Source of the DNA: a bacterium TMED88
GTDB taxonomy: Bacteria; Myxococcota_A; UBA9160; UBA4427
Direction: 5' to 3'
DNA: 57,726 nucleotides
Assembly (NCBI GenBank): GCA_002171515.1
Contig: NHEP01000178.1
Coordinates: 1 to 57,726 of the forward strand
Shown here: positions 21,289 to 29,422 of the stretch, in pieces
Layout of the letters: each line of letters starts with the position of its first letter
Numbering within the stretch: position 1 is the first letter of the stretch
The notes under the pieces: generated by a model
The model's database searches: none
The model's input: the letters and a program-made list of their open reading frames with translations, nothing else
What the model was told of the DNA's origin: nothing
Made by a program: the position numbers and the translations under genes

Positions 21289-22025
21289 GTTTCGAGACCT
21301 TGGGTCGCCGATGCAACGGCAGCTCGCTGCGCGGCTGTGATCGTCTCGACGCCTGAAAGCGCCAGCGCGGTCAGAGCATTCAGCTGATCAGGGGAGAAGG
21401 TGCCTCCCTCCCCTGTTCCCTGCACTTCACAAAACTGGCCCCGGCCCGTGGCGACAACATTCATATCCACCTCAGCCCGAGCGTCCTCTTCGTAGGGAAG
21501 GTCCAGTCGAGGCTCGCCATCAATCAGCCCCACCGAGATGGCGGCCACACTGTCTCGAAGGGGATCTTTTTCCAACAGACCCCGCGCCTTCAAACGTGCA
21601 CAGCCAATCGCCAAAGCCACCCATGCCCCAGTGATCGACGTCGTGCGGGTGCCTCCATCCGCCTGCAAGACGTCGCAGTCGATCCAAAGCGTTCGTTCGC
21701 CCAAAGCCAGCGGATCGATCACTGCCCGCAAACTGCGACCAATCAGCCTCTGAATTTCCATCGTCCGCCCAGACACCTTACCCCGGGCCGCCTCGCGATC
21801 ATTACGCGTGTCGGTCGAGGCCGGCAGCATTGAATATTCCGAGGTCACCCATCCCTCGCCGCGTCCCTTCAGCCAGCGTGGCACACTCGGTTCTTCCGAG
21901 ACGGTGCACAGCACTCGCGTCCGACCCATGGAGCACAAGACTGAAGCCAGCGGATTTTCGATAAAATCCACTTCCAGCTTCAAAGGGCGCAACTCATCAT
22001 TTCTTCTTCCATCTTGTCGCATCAC
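21285..22025 (-). CDS. rph: Ribonuclease PH
   Basis: A 246-residue phosphorolytic 3'-to-5' exoribonuclease that trims tRNA 3' ends. Conserved parts: an N-terminal R-x-D-G-R-x-N-D-E-L-R-P, GRTMEIQRLIGRSLRA (about 85-100), and WIDCDVLQADGGTRTTSITGA with the catalytic region. Length is normal. Its start overlaps the end of the amidase gene by 29 bases and its stop overlaps rdgB by four. It may help mature tRNA-Leu, whose CCA is not encoded; this is inference. Confidence 0.96.
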   Translation of the reverse strand: MMRQDGRRNDELRPLKLEVDFIENPLASVLCSMGRTRVLCTVSEEPSVPRWLKGRGEGWVTSEYSMLPASTDTRNDREAARGKVSGRTMEIQRLIGRSLRAVIDPLALGERTLWIDCDVLQADGGTRTTSITGAWVALAIGCARLKARGLLEKDPLRDSVAAISVGLIDGEPRLDLPYEEDARAEVDMNVVATGRGQFCEVQGTGEGGTFSPDQLNALTALALSGVETITAAQRAAVASATQGLET

Positions 22026-22866
22026 TCAACTCTCCCTCGGCAATCGGAGGCTGCACATCCCTCAACTGGGATGAATCTCCTCGGCCTCGACGCGCATCGT
22101 AACGCTTCCCAAACAGAATGACTGCCTGAGCAACCGCTTGTGCAATAGCCTCACGGTGGCCCGCTGACCCAAGCAATTGCTCATCCTCGTGGTTACTCAG
22201 GAAACCAATTTCGACTAAGGAAGCCGGCATCTGGACCCCCATCAAGACGACAAAGGGCGCCTGCTTGACTCCACGTCGCGACGTTCCGGGAATTGAGGCG
22301 AGTTCTCCCTGCACGAGCTTTGAAAATTCGCTGGACTCGGCCATATGTTCACTCACCATCATATCCCCGAGCACACCCACCAAGGGATCGAGGCTCTCGT
22401 GACTCACCTGAGACCTGCGAAATGCACCATTCTCCCGCTCAGCAACCTGACGGGCCTCGTCATCACTGCCCTCAAGAGACGCGAAAAAAGTTTCGAAGCC
22501 CCGGGGTGCATCGCCCCGAGCCGAGTTGGCGTGGATCGAGATGAAAAGGTCTGATCGCGCATCGTTCGCCATCGAAGTGCGAACTTCAAGGGGAACAAAG
22601 ACATCCTCGTTTCGAGTCATCATGACCCGTAATCCCGACGCCCGTAAACGCCGCGCGAGCCGTTGCGAAACATCGAGGACAAGGCGCTTCTCTTCTAAGC
22701 CGCCGGCTCCACTCGCCCCCCGATCTTCTCCTCCGTGACCCGGATCGATCACGACGACATCAAAACGGTCTTTCTCGCCAGGCGCCGCCTGAACCGAAGC
22801 CGGCTGGCCGCCCGCTCCAAGCCAGAAACCCAGCAGAGCGACGACCCAACGAATGCGACTTTGCAA
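21997..22866 (-). CDS. N-acetylmuramoyl-L-alanine amidase (Amidase_3)
   Basis: A 289-residue exported peptidoglycan amidase. A signal peptide covers about residues 1-27 (RIRWVVALLGFWLGAG, then VQA). The catalytic zinc domain begins at VVVIDPGHGGEDRGASG (zinc His), with Glu in LEEKRLVL and the second zinc His in FISIHANS. The C-terminal VEIGFLSNHEDEQLL supplies the catalytic Glu. There is no AMIN domain, so targeting differs from AmiC. Start is TTG at 22866 with AGGGGGAAG upstream. Confidence 0.92.
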   Translation of the reverse strand: MQSRIRWVVALLGFWLGAGGQPASVQAAPGEKDRFDVVVIDPGHGGEDRGASGAGGLEEKRLVLDVSQRLARRLRASGLRVMMTRNEDVFVPLEVRTSMANDARSDLFISIHANSARGDAPRGFETFFASLEGSDDEARQVAERENGAFRRSQVSHESLDPLVGVLGDMMVSEHMAESSEFSKLVQGELASIPGTSRRGVKQAPFVVLMGVQMPASLVEIGFLSNHEDEQLLGSAGHREAIAQAVAQAVILFGKRYDARRGRGDSSQLRDVQPPIAEGELSDATRWKKK

Positions 22867-22955
22867 CGTCGACTTCCCCCTCGCCGAGCGATCCTACCAC
22901 GCAAGGGACCGTGCATCCGGCTCGGAGCACTTAAAGGAGTCAACGACCTCCCCGC

Positions 22956-23708
22956 TTAGGGCCAGTCGTCGTGGGCAGCTAGATCAGGCCCGGAAGGCGG
23001 GTCGGGTGCGCGCACCGTGAACTCGACCCGGTCCGTAAAGACCTTCAGGGGCACCCAACCCGGAAATTCAGACATTCTCGGCATCCCCAAAGTCATGGCG
23101 CCCGTCGGATCAATCACCCAAGGGTCATCGGCGTCCTCGAACCAGAGAGTCACCATGTGATGCTGTCCGTCGTCCGGCCGAAAAATGATGGCTCGAAACA
23201 CTTCTTCCGAACCAAAGCCAAGATCTCTGAGCGCATGAAAAGTGAGGAGTTCCAGACCATCACAATCGTCGCCGTTGGACGCCAGGGTTTCCTCGAGAGT
23301 GGCCCAGTGGTCAATCACTCCATCTTCGACGTAGTGGATGGGAGCTTGAGACTGAACCCAGCTCGCCACTTCCCGCGCGAGAGCGCGTTTTTTGGCCGCT
23401 CGAAAGTTCAAATATTTAGAACGGAGGCCCCGCGCATCCTCTGTCGATGAAACCACCGCCCCTCCGTCGGCTGCTTGCGAGACCGGCGGAAGCGGCGTCG
23501 GCCCGCTCTCCGCCTCTTCACGAAGTGACCGACGCTGCCATCCAGCAATCTTCGGGGACCACGCGTCTCGTTCTGAGGGCGCCGAGAAATACTGGTAGTG
23601 CATTGCTCCGCCTTGGAGGGATGTTGCGCAACCCAGGCAGGATACGGCCAAAATGAACATCGGGCCGAGCGCGAACATGCGAGCGAATGCGGGGGGAAGG
23701 CTGCCCAT
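22956..23708 (-). CDS. Exported transglutaminase-like cysteine protease
   Basis: A 250-residue envelope protein. A hydrophobic N-terminus (FALGPMFILAVSCLGC) ends in two cysteines that could form a loose lipobox (Cys24 or Cys27). The C-terminal part has a transglutaminase-type triad: Cys149 in NGDDCDG, His184 in GQHHMVTLW and Asp200 in WVIDPTGA. This spacing fits the bacterial transglutaminase-like cysteine proteinase group. Residues 60-95 look disordered. It lies upstream of the amidase on the same strand, so a cell-envelope role is plausible. Start choice is weak: GGGGAG lies very close to the ATG. Confidence 0.72.
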   Translation of the reverse strand: MGSLPPAFARMFALGPMFILAVSCLGCATSLQGGAMHYQYFSAPSERDAWSPKIAGWQRRSLREEAESGPTPLPPVSQAADGGAVVSSTEDARGLRSKYLNFRAAKKRALAREVASWVQSQAPIHYVEDGVIDHWATLEETLASNGDDCDGLELLTFHALRDLGFGSEEVFRAIIFRPDDGQHHMVTLWFEDADDPWVIDPTGAMTLGMPRMSEFPGWVPLKVFTDRVEFTVRAPDPPSGPDLAAHDDWP

Positions 23709-23953
23709 ACTCCCCGCTATCGGCTGGGGTCGGATGGGGGTTGAGAAGGGTGGACCGACAAAAAGACCGGACCCGCAACCTATGTGCAGCTTCTGCGCAG
23801 CCCTCTCCGCTTACAGAGGAAGATCCGCATCGGAATGGAAACCTTGAGGAGACCGCGTTGGAACCGGGAGGACGATCAAGTCGTCATCCGATCCCCACTG
23901 GTCCTCAGCGCTGCGCCCTCAGAGCAAGCAGCCCGAGGACGGCAAGATCACCG

Positions 23954-24142
23954 CTATCCGTAGAGCATGATGTTCTGAGCGTCACAACTCCCGATGAGCC
24001 CGAACATGACCACGAAAAACAGCGCCATCATGGGGATCCCCCCCAAGACGTAGAGCCAAGACGCCAGATCTCCGTTAATCCCGGGTCCTTCCTCGTCGTA
24101 GTCCTCTGAGGCTTGCTCTTCGGACGATTCAGGCAATGTCAT
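23954..24142 (-). CDS. Small single-pass membrane protein, unknown function
   Basis: A 62-residue protein. The ATG at 24142 was chosen because GGAGGAG stands upstream at good distance. An acidic N-terminal third (SSEEQASEDYDEEG) precedes one transmembrane helix (about residues 29-51, WLYVLGGIPMMALFFVVMFG). A short tail follows. It resembles no family I can name. The flanking stretch 23709-23953 shows no gene. Confidence 0.6.
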   Translation of the reverse strand: MTLPESSEEQASEDYDEEGPGINGDLASWLYVLGGIPMMALFFVVMFGLIGSCDAQNIMLYG

Positions 24143-24206
24143 GGCGATCAGTCTCCTCCTAGCAGGCGGCCGCAGTCTAGCGACGGTCCCCACGGGCGCA
24201 AACGCA

Positions 24207-24752
24207 TCAATTTGATGCCTCTCGAACCGCCCTGACTGGCGGAGGCGTTCGCCAGGAATCCGGGACTCCGGCTAAATCGGCTTGAATCTCCAGGTCGCGA
24301 TATTTCGTTTCCACCGCCTCGAGCGCGACTCTTTGCTCTCTCAACTGCTCGCGCAGCCTAAAACTCAGCGGCGTCACGTCCGTGTTGCTGCTGGCCCCTG
24401 GCGGCGCCATCTGCCACTGCCCCGATCCCGCCTGGCCCGACATGCCGTCAAGCTCCTCCTTTGTCTTCGCAATGTCCGCCTGAGCCGCCCGAATCTCCGC
24501 CGAGGATTCTCGAAATCGCGCTTTCCACGCCTCAGCCGTAATCCCATTGCGCTCCTGTTGTTCAAAATCCATTGAGGACGGGAGTCTCAGCAACTGATCG
24601 AGTTCAACAGATGCATCGAGAGGCGAAGCAGACGGAGCACTCGACTTCGACGTTTCGGCGGATCCAGTCACGTCCAGCGGCGCCTGATCAAAGTCTTGCG
24701 CTCGGGCGAAATCGGCGACGGCCAGCAGCAGAAGCAGGACCCAAGGCGCCAT
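24207..24752 (-). CDS. Exported coiled-coil protein, unknown function
   Basis: A 181-residue protein with a clear signal peptide (MAPWVLLLLLAVADFARA, cleavage likely before Gln). A Ser-rich linker (about 30-47) leads to a helical region with heptad-like Glu/Ala/Arg content (about 70-100 and 125-160), suggesting one or two coiled coils. The ATG at 24752 has GGAAGG upstream; a longer frame would bury the signal peptide. Divergent from the twitching ATPase, so the 282-base gap between them must hold both promoters, though none is clear. Confidence 0.6.
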   Translation of the reverse strand: MAPWVLLLLLAVADFARAQDFDQAPLDVTGSAETSKSSAPSASPLDASVELDQLLRLPSSMDFEQQERNGITAEAWKARFRESSAEIRAAQADIAKTKEELDGMSGQAGSGQWQMAPPGASSNTDVTPLSFRLREQLREQRVALEAVETKYRDLEIQADLAGVPDSWRTPPPVRAVREASN

Positions 24753-25034
24753 CTGTCCTTCCAGGCCAAATCTCGCCCTGCCGTTCTCATGACACCTACG
24801 CCGAGCCCTCAAAACCCTCTCCCTTCATCGCCCCCAGGGAGCCTGCTCCCCACGGTTCTTTAGCGCGCCCAGACCGGGACGATAGCGGAGAGAACACCGG
24901 TATCAGATAAAACAGCGATCGACTCCTATGGACGCCGAATACGCTTTAAGCCGGTCCGCGGGTCGCCGATACGCAAGGCATTCGCCTTATGGCCTGTACG
25001 GAGCGGCCAGAGAGCTTCGGGGGAGACCGGCACG

Positions 25035-26180
25035 ATGGAACGGGAGAAACTTTACCGCCTACTCAGGTTGGGACTGGAGAAAGGCGCATCGGACATCCAC
25101 TTTCAGGTCGACTACCTGCCCCTTTACCGATTTCACGGTGAATTGGTCGAGCTTCGTTACAAGGTTCTCACACCCGAGGACACCCAGGCCATCGTAGAAT
25201 TGCTCTGCGAGCAGGAGCCCGACAACCAGGCCTTCGATTGGAATGAAAAGGACCTTGCCTACGAGCTACCCGGTGAAGGACGCTTTCGGGTCAACATTTC
25301 CCGCCAGCGACGAAATTACAACATCGTACTCCGGGTCATTCCGCCCCAGATCAACACACTCGCCGAACTCAATCTTCCCTCGGCCCTCGCAGAAATCGCC
25401 CACGTGGCTCGTGGATATGTCTTGGTCACCGGGGCCACCGGCATGGGCAAATCCACCACGCTGGCCGCAATGCTCAACGGCATCAACACCACCCGGAAAT
25501 GTAAAATTGTCACAATCGAAGACCCCATCGAATTCGTCTTCTGTCACCAACGGGCCATCATTACCCAACGCGAAATAGGTACCGATACGGGATCTTTCCC
25601 AGAGGCGCTCCACGCCGCGCTTCGGCAAGATCCAGATGTCATTATGGTGGGCGAGATGCGCGACCTCGAGACGGTCGACACATCTCTCAAGGCCGCTGAA
25701 ACCGGCCATCTCGTCTTCTCGACAATTCACACATCTGATGTCGCCTCGACGATTGGGCGATTGGTCTCATTCTTCCCAACCGAGGAACAGGTCAACGTCC
25801 GAACCCGCCTTGCTGAGAATCTTCAGGCCATCGTCTCCCTTCGACTTCTCAGCAATAAAAAAGAGAATGGACGTGTACCCGCCGTCGAAGTGATGCGTTC
25901 GACGCGATCCATCCAGGAGTGCATCAAGGATCCGAGCAGAACCCACGAGATCACGGACCTGATCGCCCGAGGTCGTGGAGAACAGATGCAAACCTTCGAC
26001 CAACATTTGCTCGACTTATTGAGAGCCAACAAAATCTCGGTCCACACCGCGCTTACAGCCGCCTCCAATCCCGCTGACTTCCAAACCAAACTTGAAATGG
26101 AGGGCGACTTCAGCGAAGTCGTCGCCGTCGACCAGAAACCCGACATCCCTTTCGAAATCGAACCCGATGGACGTTTCTAG
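25035..26180 (+). CDS. Type IV pilus twitching ATPase, PilT/PilU family
   Basis: A 381-residue hexameric secretion-type ATPase that powers pilus retraction. Walker A is GATGMGKST at 133-141. The Asp box follows (VTIEDPIEFVF), Walker B is DVIMVGEMRD, and the His box is AETGHLVFSTIHT. The C-terminal MQTFDQHLLDLL resembles PilU more than PilT, in which the equivalent is MQTLDQ. Start is ATG with GGGGGAG nine bases upstream. The next gene begins at the base after its stop, so the two are tightly coupled. No other pilus genes occur in the window. Confidence 0.93.
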   Translation: MEREKLYRLLRLGLEKGASDIHFQVDYLPLYRFHGELVELRYKVLTPEDTQAIVELLCEQEPDNQAFDWNEKDLAYELPGEGRFRVNISRQRRNYNIVLRVIPPQINTLAELNLPSALAEIAHVARGYVLVTGATGMGKSTTLAAMLNGINTTRKCKIVTIEDPIEFVFCHQRAIITQREIGTDTGSFPEALHAALRQDPDVIMVGEMRDLETVDTSLKAAETGHLVFSTIHTSDVASTIGRLVSFFPTEEQVNVRTRLAENLQAIVSLRLLSNKKENGRVPAVEVMRSTRSIQECIKDPSRTHEITDLIARGRGEQMQTFDQHLLDLLRANKISVHTALTAASNPADFQTKLEMEGDFSEVVAVDQKPDIPFEIEPDGRF

Positions 26181-27461
26181 ATGACCATCCCCCCTTACCG
26201 TTTGGACTCCGATTCCACCCGGGCCCTGGACCAAACCCTTCGCGAGGCGCCCTCCCGAGCCGTCGACCTCGCGGACGGTGGCCTCGCACTCCTCTTTATG
26301 AGCAACGAAATCTCGCAGACCCCGGAGAGTCTTAGGCTTCGGAGTGCCGCGGGATTCACCTCGGTGGAGCAAGCCCGAAGGGCGGCGGAAATGCTGTTAA
26401 GCGCCGCCCAAAGGTGTTTTCTTTCTTCCGAAGCGACCGAGCAAGCGGCGACCACCGCATTGGGACCCCGCGCGGGCGCGGGACTTTTGCTCTACCCACT
26501 GATGGCCGGCGGACGGCGTTATGGCGTCCTTCTGGTCGGGACACCCTCGGTGCCCTCAAGTCAGTGCGAGCAATCCTTGGCCAACTTGGCTTTTTCGATC
26601 GCATTACAATGCGATTACCCGTACCTCCTCGAAGAATGGGAAAACGGCCAGAAGACACTCGCCGCCGCCCCGGACGCGACCGATTCCGAGGAGATCCTTC
26701 GACTCTCTGAGAAGCTTTTCGAGCAGGACATCGAGTTGCTCCGACATGGTGAACAACTCGGAGAGATCGAAAAAGTGAAGAGTGATTTTATCGAGAAGAT
26801 GTCTCGAGAGCTCCGAACGCCCCTCAACAGCATCATCGAATCAATCGTCTCGGTACTCGCAGGCGAGTTTGAGAATCTGTCTGAAAGTGCTCGCCTCGCT
26901 CTTCGTCGCGCGCTCGACGAGGGGTCCGTTTATCAACGGACGCTCGAAAACATCCTCGACTTGTGGAGAATCAAGCAAAACGAACTCCGCATCGAGTATC
27001 AGAGCCTCAATATTGGAGAAGTGATCGAAGAAGCCATCTTCAGCGTTCAAGAAACTCTGGGTACAAAACCAGTCTCCATCGACAAAACGCTCACCGAGCC
27101 GCTGCCCCGAATCAAGACCGACCTCGCCAAGCTCAACCAGATTCTTTTTTTACTGCTGGACAACGCCGCCAAATTCACCCAAAAGGGCTCCATTCGCATT
27201 GGAGCCGAACTCCGTGGCGATCGCCTCGTGTGCCGAATTCAGGACACGGGAATCGGAATCTGCGCGGACGACCAAGCCTATCTCTTCGACGAGTTCTTCC
27301 AGGTCGACCCGGAAGCGAGTGGTCGGTTCCGGGGCGCTGGACTCGGACTCACCCTTGTCCAAGAACTCACCCGGCTTCTCGACGGACAATGCAGAGTGAC
27401 CAGCGAGACGGGCCGCGGCACAGTGGCCACCCTCGAAATCCCTGTCCAAGTAGAAGGCTGA
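26181..27461 (+). CDS. Histidine-kinase-like protein with Arg replacing the phospho-acceptor His
   Basis: A 426-residue soluble protein. Residues about 25-150 look GAF-like. A linker helix leads to a HisKA domain (about 198-265) and a HATPase_c domain (about 300-424). The H-box reads M-S-R-E-L-R-T-P-L, with Arg209 (codon CGA at 26805-26807) where kinases have His. The ATP-binding side is intact: N-box LLLDNAAKFT, G1 DTGIGI, F-box FDEFFQ and G2 GAGLGLTLV. It should bind ATP but cannot autophosphorylate at the usual site. It starts directly after the twitching-ATPase stop (TAG then ATG), which suggests a role in controlling twitching. No transmembrane segment or receiver domain is seen. Confidence 0.9.
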   Translation: MTIPPYRLDSDSTRALDQTLREAPSRAVDLADGGLALLFMSNEISQTPESLRLRSAAGFTSVEQARRAAEMLLSAAQRCFLSSEATEQAATTALGPRAGAGLLLYPLMAGGRRYGVLLVGTPSVPSSQCEQSLANLAFSIALQCDYPYLLEEWENGQKTLAAAPDATDSEEILRLSEKLFEQDIELLRHGEQLGEIEKVKSDFIEKMSRELRTPLNSIIESIVSVLAGEFENLSESARLALRRALDEGSVYQRTLENILDLWRIKQNELRIEYQSLNIGEVIEEAIFSVQETLGTKPVSIDKTLTEPLPRIKTDLAKLNQILFLLLDNAAKFTQKGSIRIGAELRGDRLVCRIQDTGIGICADDQAYLFDEFFQVDPEASGRFRGAGLGLTLVQELTRLLDGQCRVTSETGRGTVATLEIPVQVEG

Positions 27462-27475
27462 ACCTTCCAGCCCAA

Positions 27476-27808
27476 CTAGCTCTCGTTCGGCGTCACCGGG
27501 CTCGGTTTGGGCGACTCGGCGTCATCGGCCTCAATCGCTGATTCGACGTCGCTGGGGAGCGCTTCGACCAAAGCCTCATCGGCCAGGGTCTCAACCGCTT
27601 CTTCTGAGATCAACCCTGCGTTCTCGTCGATCTCGACCTTGCCCGCGGCAATCTCGCGGAGGGCGACGACCACATCCTTATTTTCCTCGCTCCCGACGAG
27701 GGCTACAGCGCCTTTTTTCAACTGCTTGGCCCGAATGGCAGCCACTTGAACCAATTTAAATCGGTTCGGCACCTGCTCAATGCAATCTTCAATGGTGACC
27801 CGGGCCAT
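27476..27808 (-). CDS. rpoZ: DNA-directed RNA polymerase omega subunit
   Basis: A 110-residue protein. The N-terminal 65 residues are canonical omega: [20 protein letters not shown], then AAIRAKQL and [13 protein letters not shown]. The ATG at 27808 has AAGGAG upstream; a longer frame has none. The C-terminal 40 or so residues form an acidic, Ser/Pro-rich tail longer than in E. coli omega (91 residues). Convergent with the kinase-like gene. A hairpin GGCCCG/CGGGCC lies in its 5' region at 27842-27863. Confidence 0.95.
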   Translation of the reverse strand: MARVTIEDCIEQVPNRFKLVQVAAIRAKQLKKGAVALVGSEENKDVVVALREIAAGKVEIDENAGLISEEAVETLADEALVEALPSDVESAIEADDAESPKPSPVTPNES

Positions 27809-27902
27809 ATTGAACTCCTTTGGCGAATTCGACGTCAAGACGGCCCGTGAGAGAGATCGGGCCAGCGGGCGGCACGATAAACCAGCCTCCGAACGAAGGA
27901 AA

Positions 27903-27928
27903 CCCCGGCCGACAAACGCCGGCCGGGG
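27903..27928 (-). terminator. Candidate intrinsic terminator after the histone-like gene
   Basis: A 9-bp perfect stem, CCCCGGCCG pairing with CGGCCGGGG around an 8-base loop. It lies 45 bases past the stop of the histone-like gene. On the reverse strand it is followed by TTTCC, a weak T-run. A second smaller stem (GCCTTCC/GGAAGGC, 27937-27956) lies just before it. Confidence 0.6.
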
Positions 27929-27973
27929 TCCTGTTGGCCTTCCTGCCAAGGAAGGCTCCCAGCGATGGAGGGA

Positions 27974-28243
27974 TTACCTCCGCCGACGGGCGGCCTTCTT
28001 GCGGCGGGCGGCCTTCTTCTTCCCGGCTGCCTTCTTGCGGCGAGTGGCCTTCTTCTTGCTCGCCTTCTTCTTGGAGGCCTTTTTCTTACTGGCTTTTTTC
28101 TTGCTGGCCTTTTTCTTGGAGGCCTTTTTCTTACTGGCCTTCTTCTTGGCCTTCTTCTTGGCCGCCTTCTTGCGCGTGGCCTTCTTGCGGGTGGCCTTCT
28201 TGCGCGTGGCCTTCTTACGAGTTGCCTTCTTTCGAGCTGCCAT
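27974..28243 (-). CDS. Histone H1-like lysine/alanine-rich DNA-binding protein
   Basis: An 89-residue very basic protein built almost wholly from short repeats. Residues 4-27 repeat R-K-K-A-T, residues 36-65 repeat A-S-K-K-K six times, and the end is Arg-rich. This matches bacterial H1-like proteins that coat DNA non-specifically and compact the nucleoid. The ATG at 28243 follows AGGGGGGTGA. Low complexity prevents finer family placement. It lies upstream of rpoZ but is separated by a terminator-like hairpin. Confidence 0.82.
   Translation of the reverse strand: MAARKKATRKKATRKKATRKKATRKKAAKKKAKKKASKKKASKKKASKKKASKKKASKKKASKKKATRRKKAAGKKKAARRKKAARRRR
28049..28138 (-). repeat. Six tandem 15-bp units encoding A-S-K-K-K
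   Basis: Within the histone-like gene, six consecutive 15-base units encode the same five residues. Units differ only at third positions (for example TTGGAGGCC versus TTACTGGCC on the forward strand). A 30-base pair of units also recurs. Such arrays can gain or lose units by slippage without a frameshift. Confidence 0.8.
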
Positions 28244-29021
28244 GTGGGTCACCCCCCTTTTTTTGCTCAACGTTCAATTGACACGAAACCGACGACTTCC
28301 GAGCGCATTCACGATCAGTTGCATCGCCGAGTGTCGGCCCACCTATCGGTGGCTGGGTGACGCGACTTGAAGCCAATCGACCACTCGGCCGACCACCTTC
28401 GCACCACAAAACGCACCCATAGAACGTTTGTTGCGACTGACGCTAACACCACATTTTCGGGGTAGTCAAGTAATTGCGCAAAAAAAACAATATGATGGCG
28501 ATTAAAACTGCGACTGCCGATCCAAAACGGGTCTCAACTTGACCCCCAAAAGCCACTCAAGCACTCCCTCCGCAATGCCCGATGCCGCGCATCAGAACAC
28601 CTCAGCCAGGGTCGGATCCGCCCTGGCCAGGGATGTACATGCTGACGCTCGTATCCAAAGAAAGGCGCGCGAGAAACGCCTCTGCATCCACCAGGCGCCA
28701 CTGAAGGCACTTCAGTGCCCTTCCCATCAACGGCTCTGGGGGAGTGGGCCGAATGCGCGGCTGAGGAACTCAGGCTGCCCCAGAGCGCCCGTGAACGGCA
28801 GGCTGGGCGCAGAAAGAACAGACCGGACCCATGTTGACGGGCCGGCGAACCATTTTTTCGCTTCAAGCGAAGAACAACCGGCTGCGTTGGCCCGGGCGGT
28901 GGTTGACCGCGTCACGCATTGATCCCTTGAACAACGCCATGGGGGATTCCCGCCCCAACCTCGGAATCGCTTATCCGGTGTACGCACGCCACCGACTTTG
29001 CAGCCAGGCCCGGGAGAAACT
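28244..29021. other. 778-base non-coding stretch rich in hairpins
   Basis: No reading frame here looks like a protein. It does hold many perfect or near-perfect stems in about 330 bases: GCCAGGG/CCCTGGC near 28592, CACTGAA/TTCAGTG overlapping GAAGGCAC/GTGCCCTTC near 28697-28725, CTGAG/CTCAG near 28762, GCGCCC/GGGCGC near 28786-28811, and TTCGC/GCGAA near 28858. A structured RNA is possible on either strand. An AT-rich block at 28440-28500 with TTGACT on the reverse strand (28464-28469) may hold the histone-like gene's promoter, though its -10 is poor. Confidence 0.35.
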
Positions 29022-29108
29022 CTATTTCTTGTGGCGCTGCCGCTTGAGAAGTTTGCGCTGCTTATGCTTGCGCATCTTCTTTCGGCGCTTCTTGACTACG
29101 CTACCCAC
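29022..29108 (-). CDS. bS22/AURKAIP1-COX24-like tiny ribosomal protein
   Basis: A 28-residue, extremely basic peptide. It begins at a GTG with GAGGTG six bases upstream and ends at TAG. The sequence opens G-S-V-V-K-K-R-R-K-K-M and continues with K-Q-R-K-L-L-K-R. This is the AURKAIP1/COX24 domain pattern (bacterial relatives start MGSVIKKRRKRM). In mycobacteria the equivalent is bS22 at the small-subunit interface; in mitochondria it is mS38. Identification rests on recognition of the pattern, which is distinctive for so short a protein. Confidence 0.82.
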   Translation of the reverse strand: MGSVVKKRRKKMRKHKQRKLLKRQRHKK

Positions 29109-29422
29109 GATTTCACCTCTGTCGATCAAAATCAAGTCCAGCCCGGCTTCCCGCGGATCCAAGCTCGGGTTGAGCCCGGTAGCCCAGAGCCCAGCTTTCA
29201 CCCCGACCGGGAGAGCGCCTCGACGCCAACAGAGACGACGCGGACGGCGGAGGGATACTCGCTCATCGACCTTCAGTCAAGGCAAGAAGCCCTCTACCTG
29301 GAAATCGCCCCCAGGGGTGAGCCGGGACCACTCAACGGAGTTCGTTCCTTACAACCGCTCTGGCGTGACCCTCTCAGGCCTCGAAACAAACCGCCCGATC
29401 CACGCCCCACACCGCTCCGAAT
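29109..29422. other. Intergenic region upstream of the bS22-like gene
   Basis: About 310 bases between khpA and the bS22-like gene. It contains short G/C-rich inverted repeats (for example AGCCCGG/CCGGGCT-like segments near 29135-29180). No gene, tRNA or strong promoter was seen. Confidence 0.4.

Noticed and set aside
28049-28138. CRISPR-like array because of regular repeats
   Set aside because: Units are contiguous 15-bp coding repeats without spacers, inside a lysine-rich protein gene.
28534-28866. A 110-codon reverse frame in the non-coding gap
   Set aside because: No ribosome site, no domain, shadowed by similar frames on the other strand; composition looks random.
28540-28900. RNase P RNA
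   Set aside because: Only short look-alike strings are present; the GGAGCAAG-type and later conserved segments are missing and spacing is too short.
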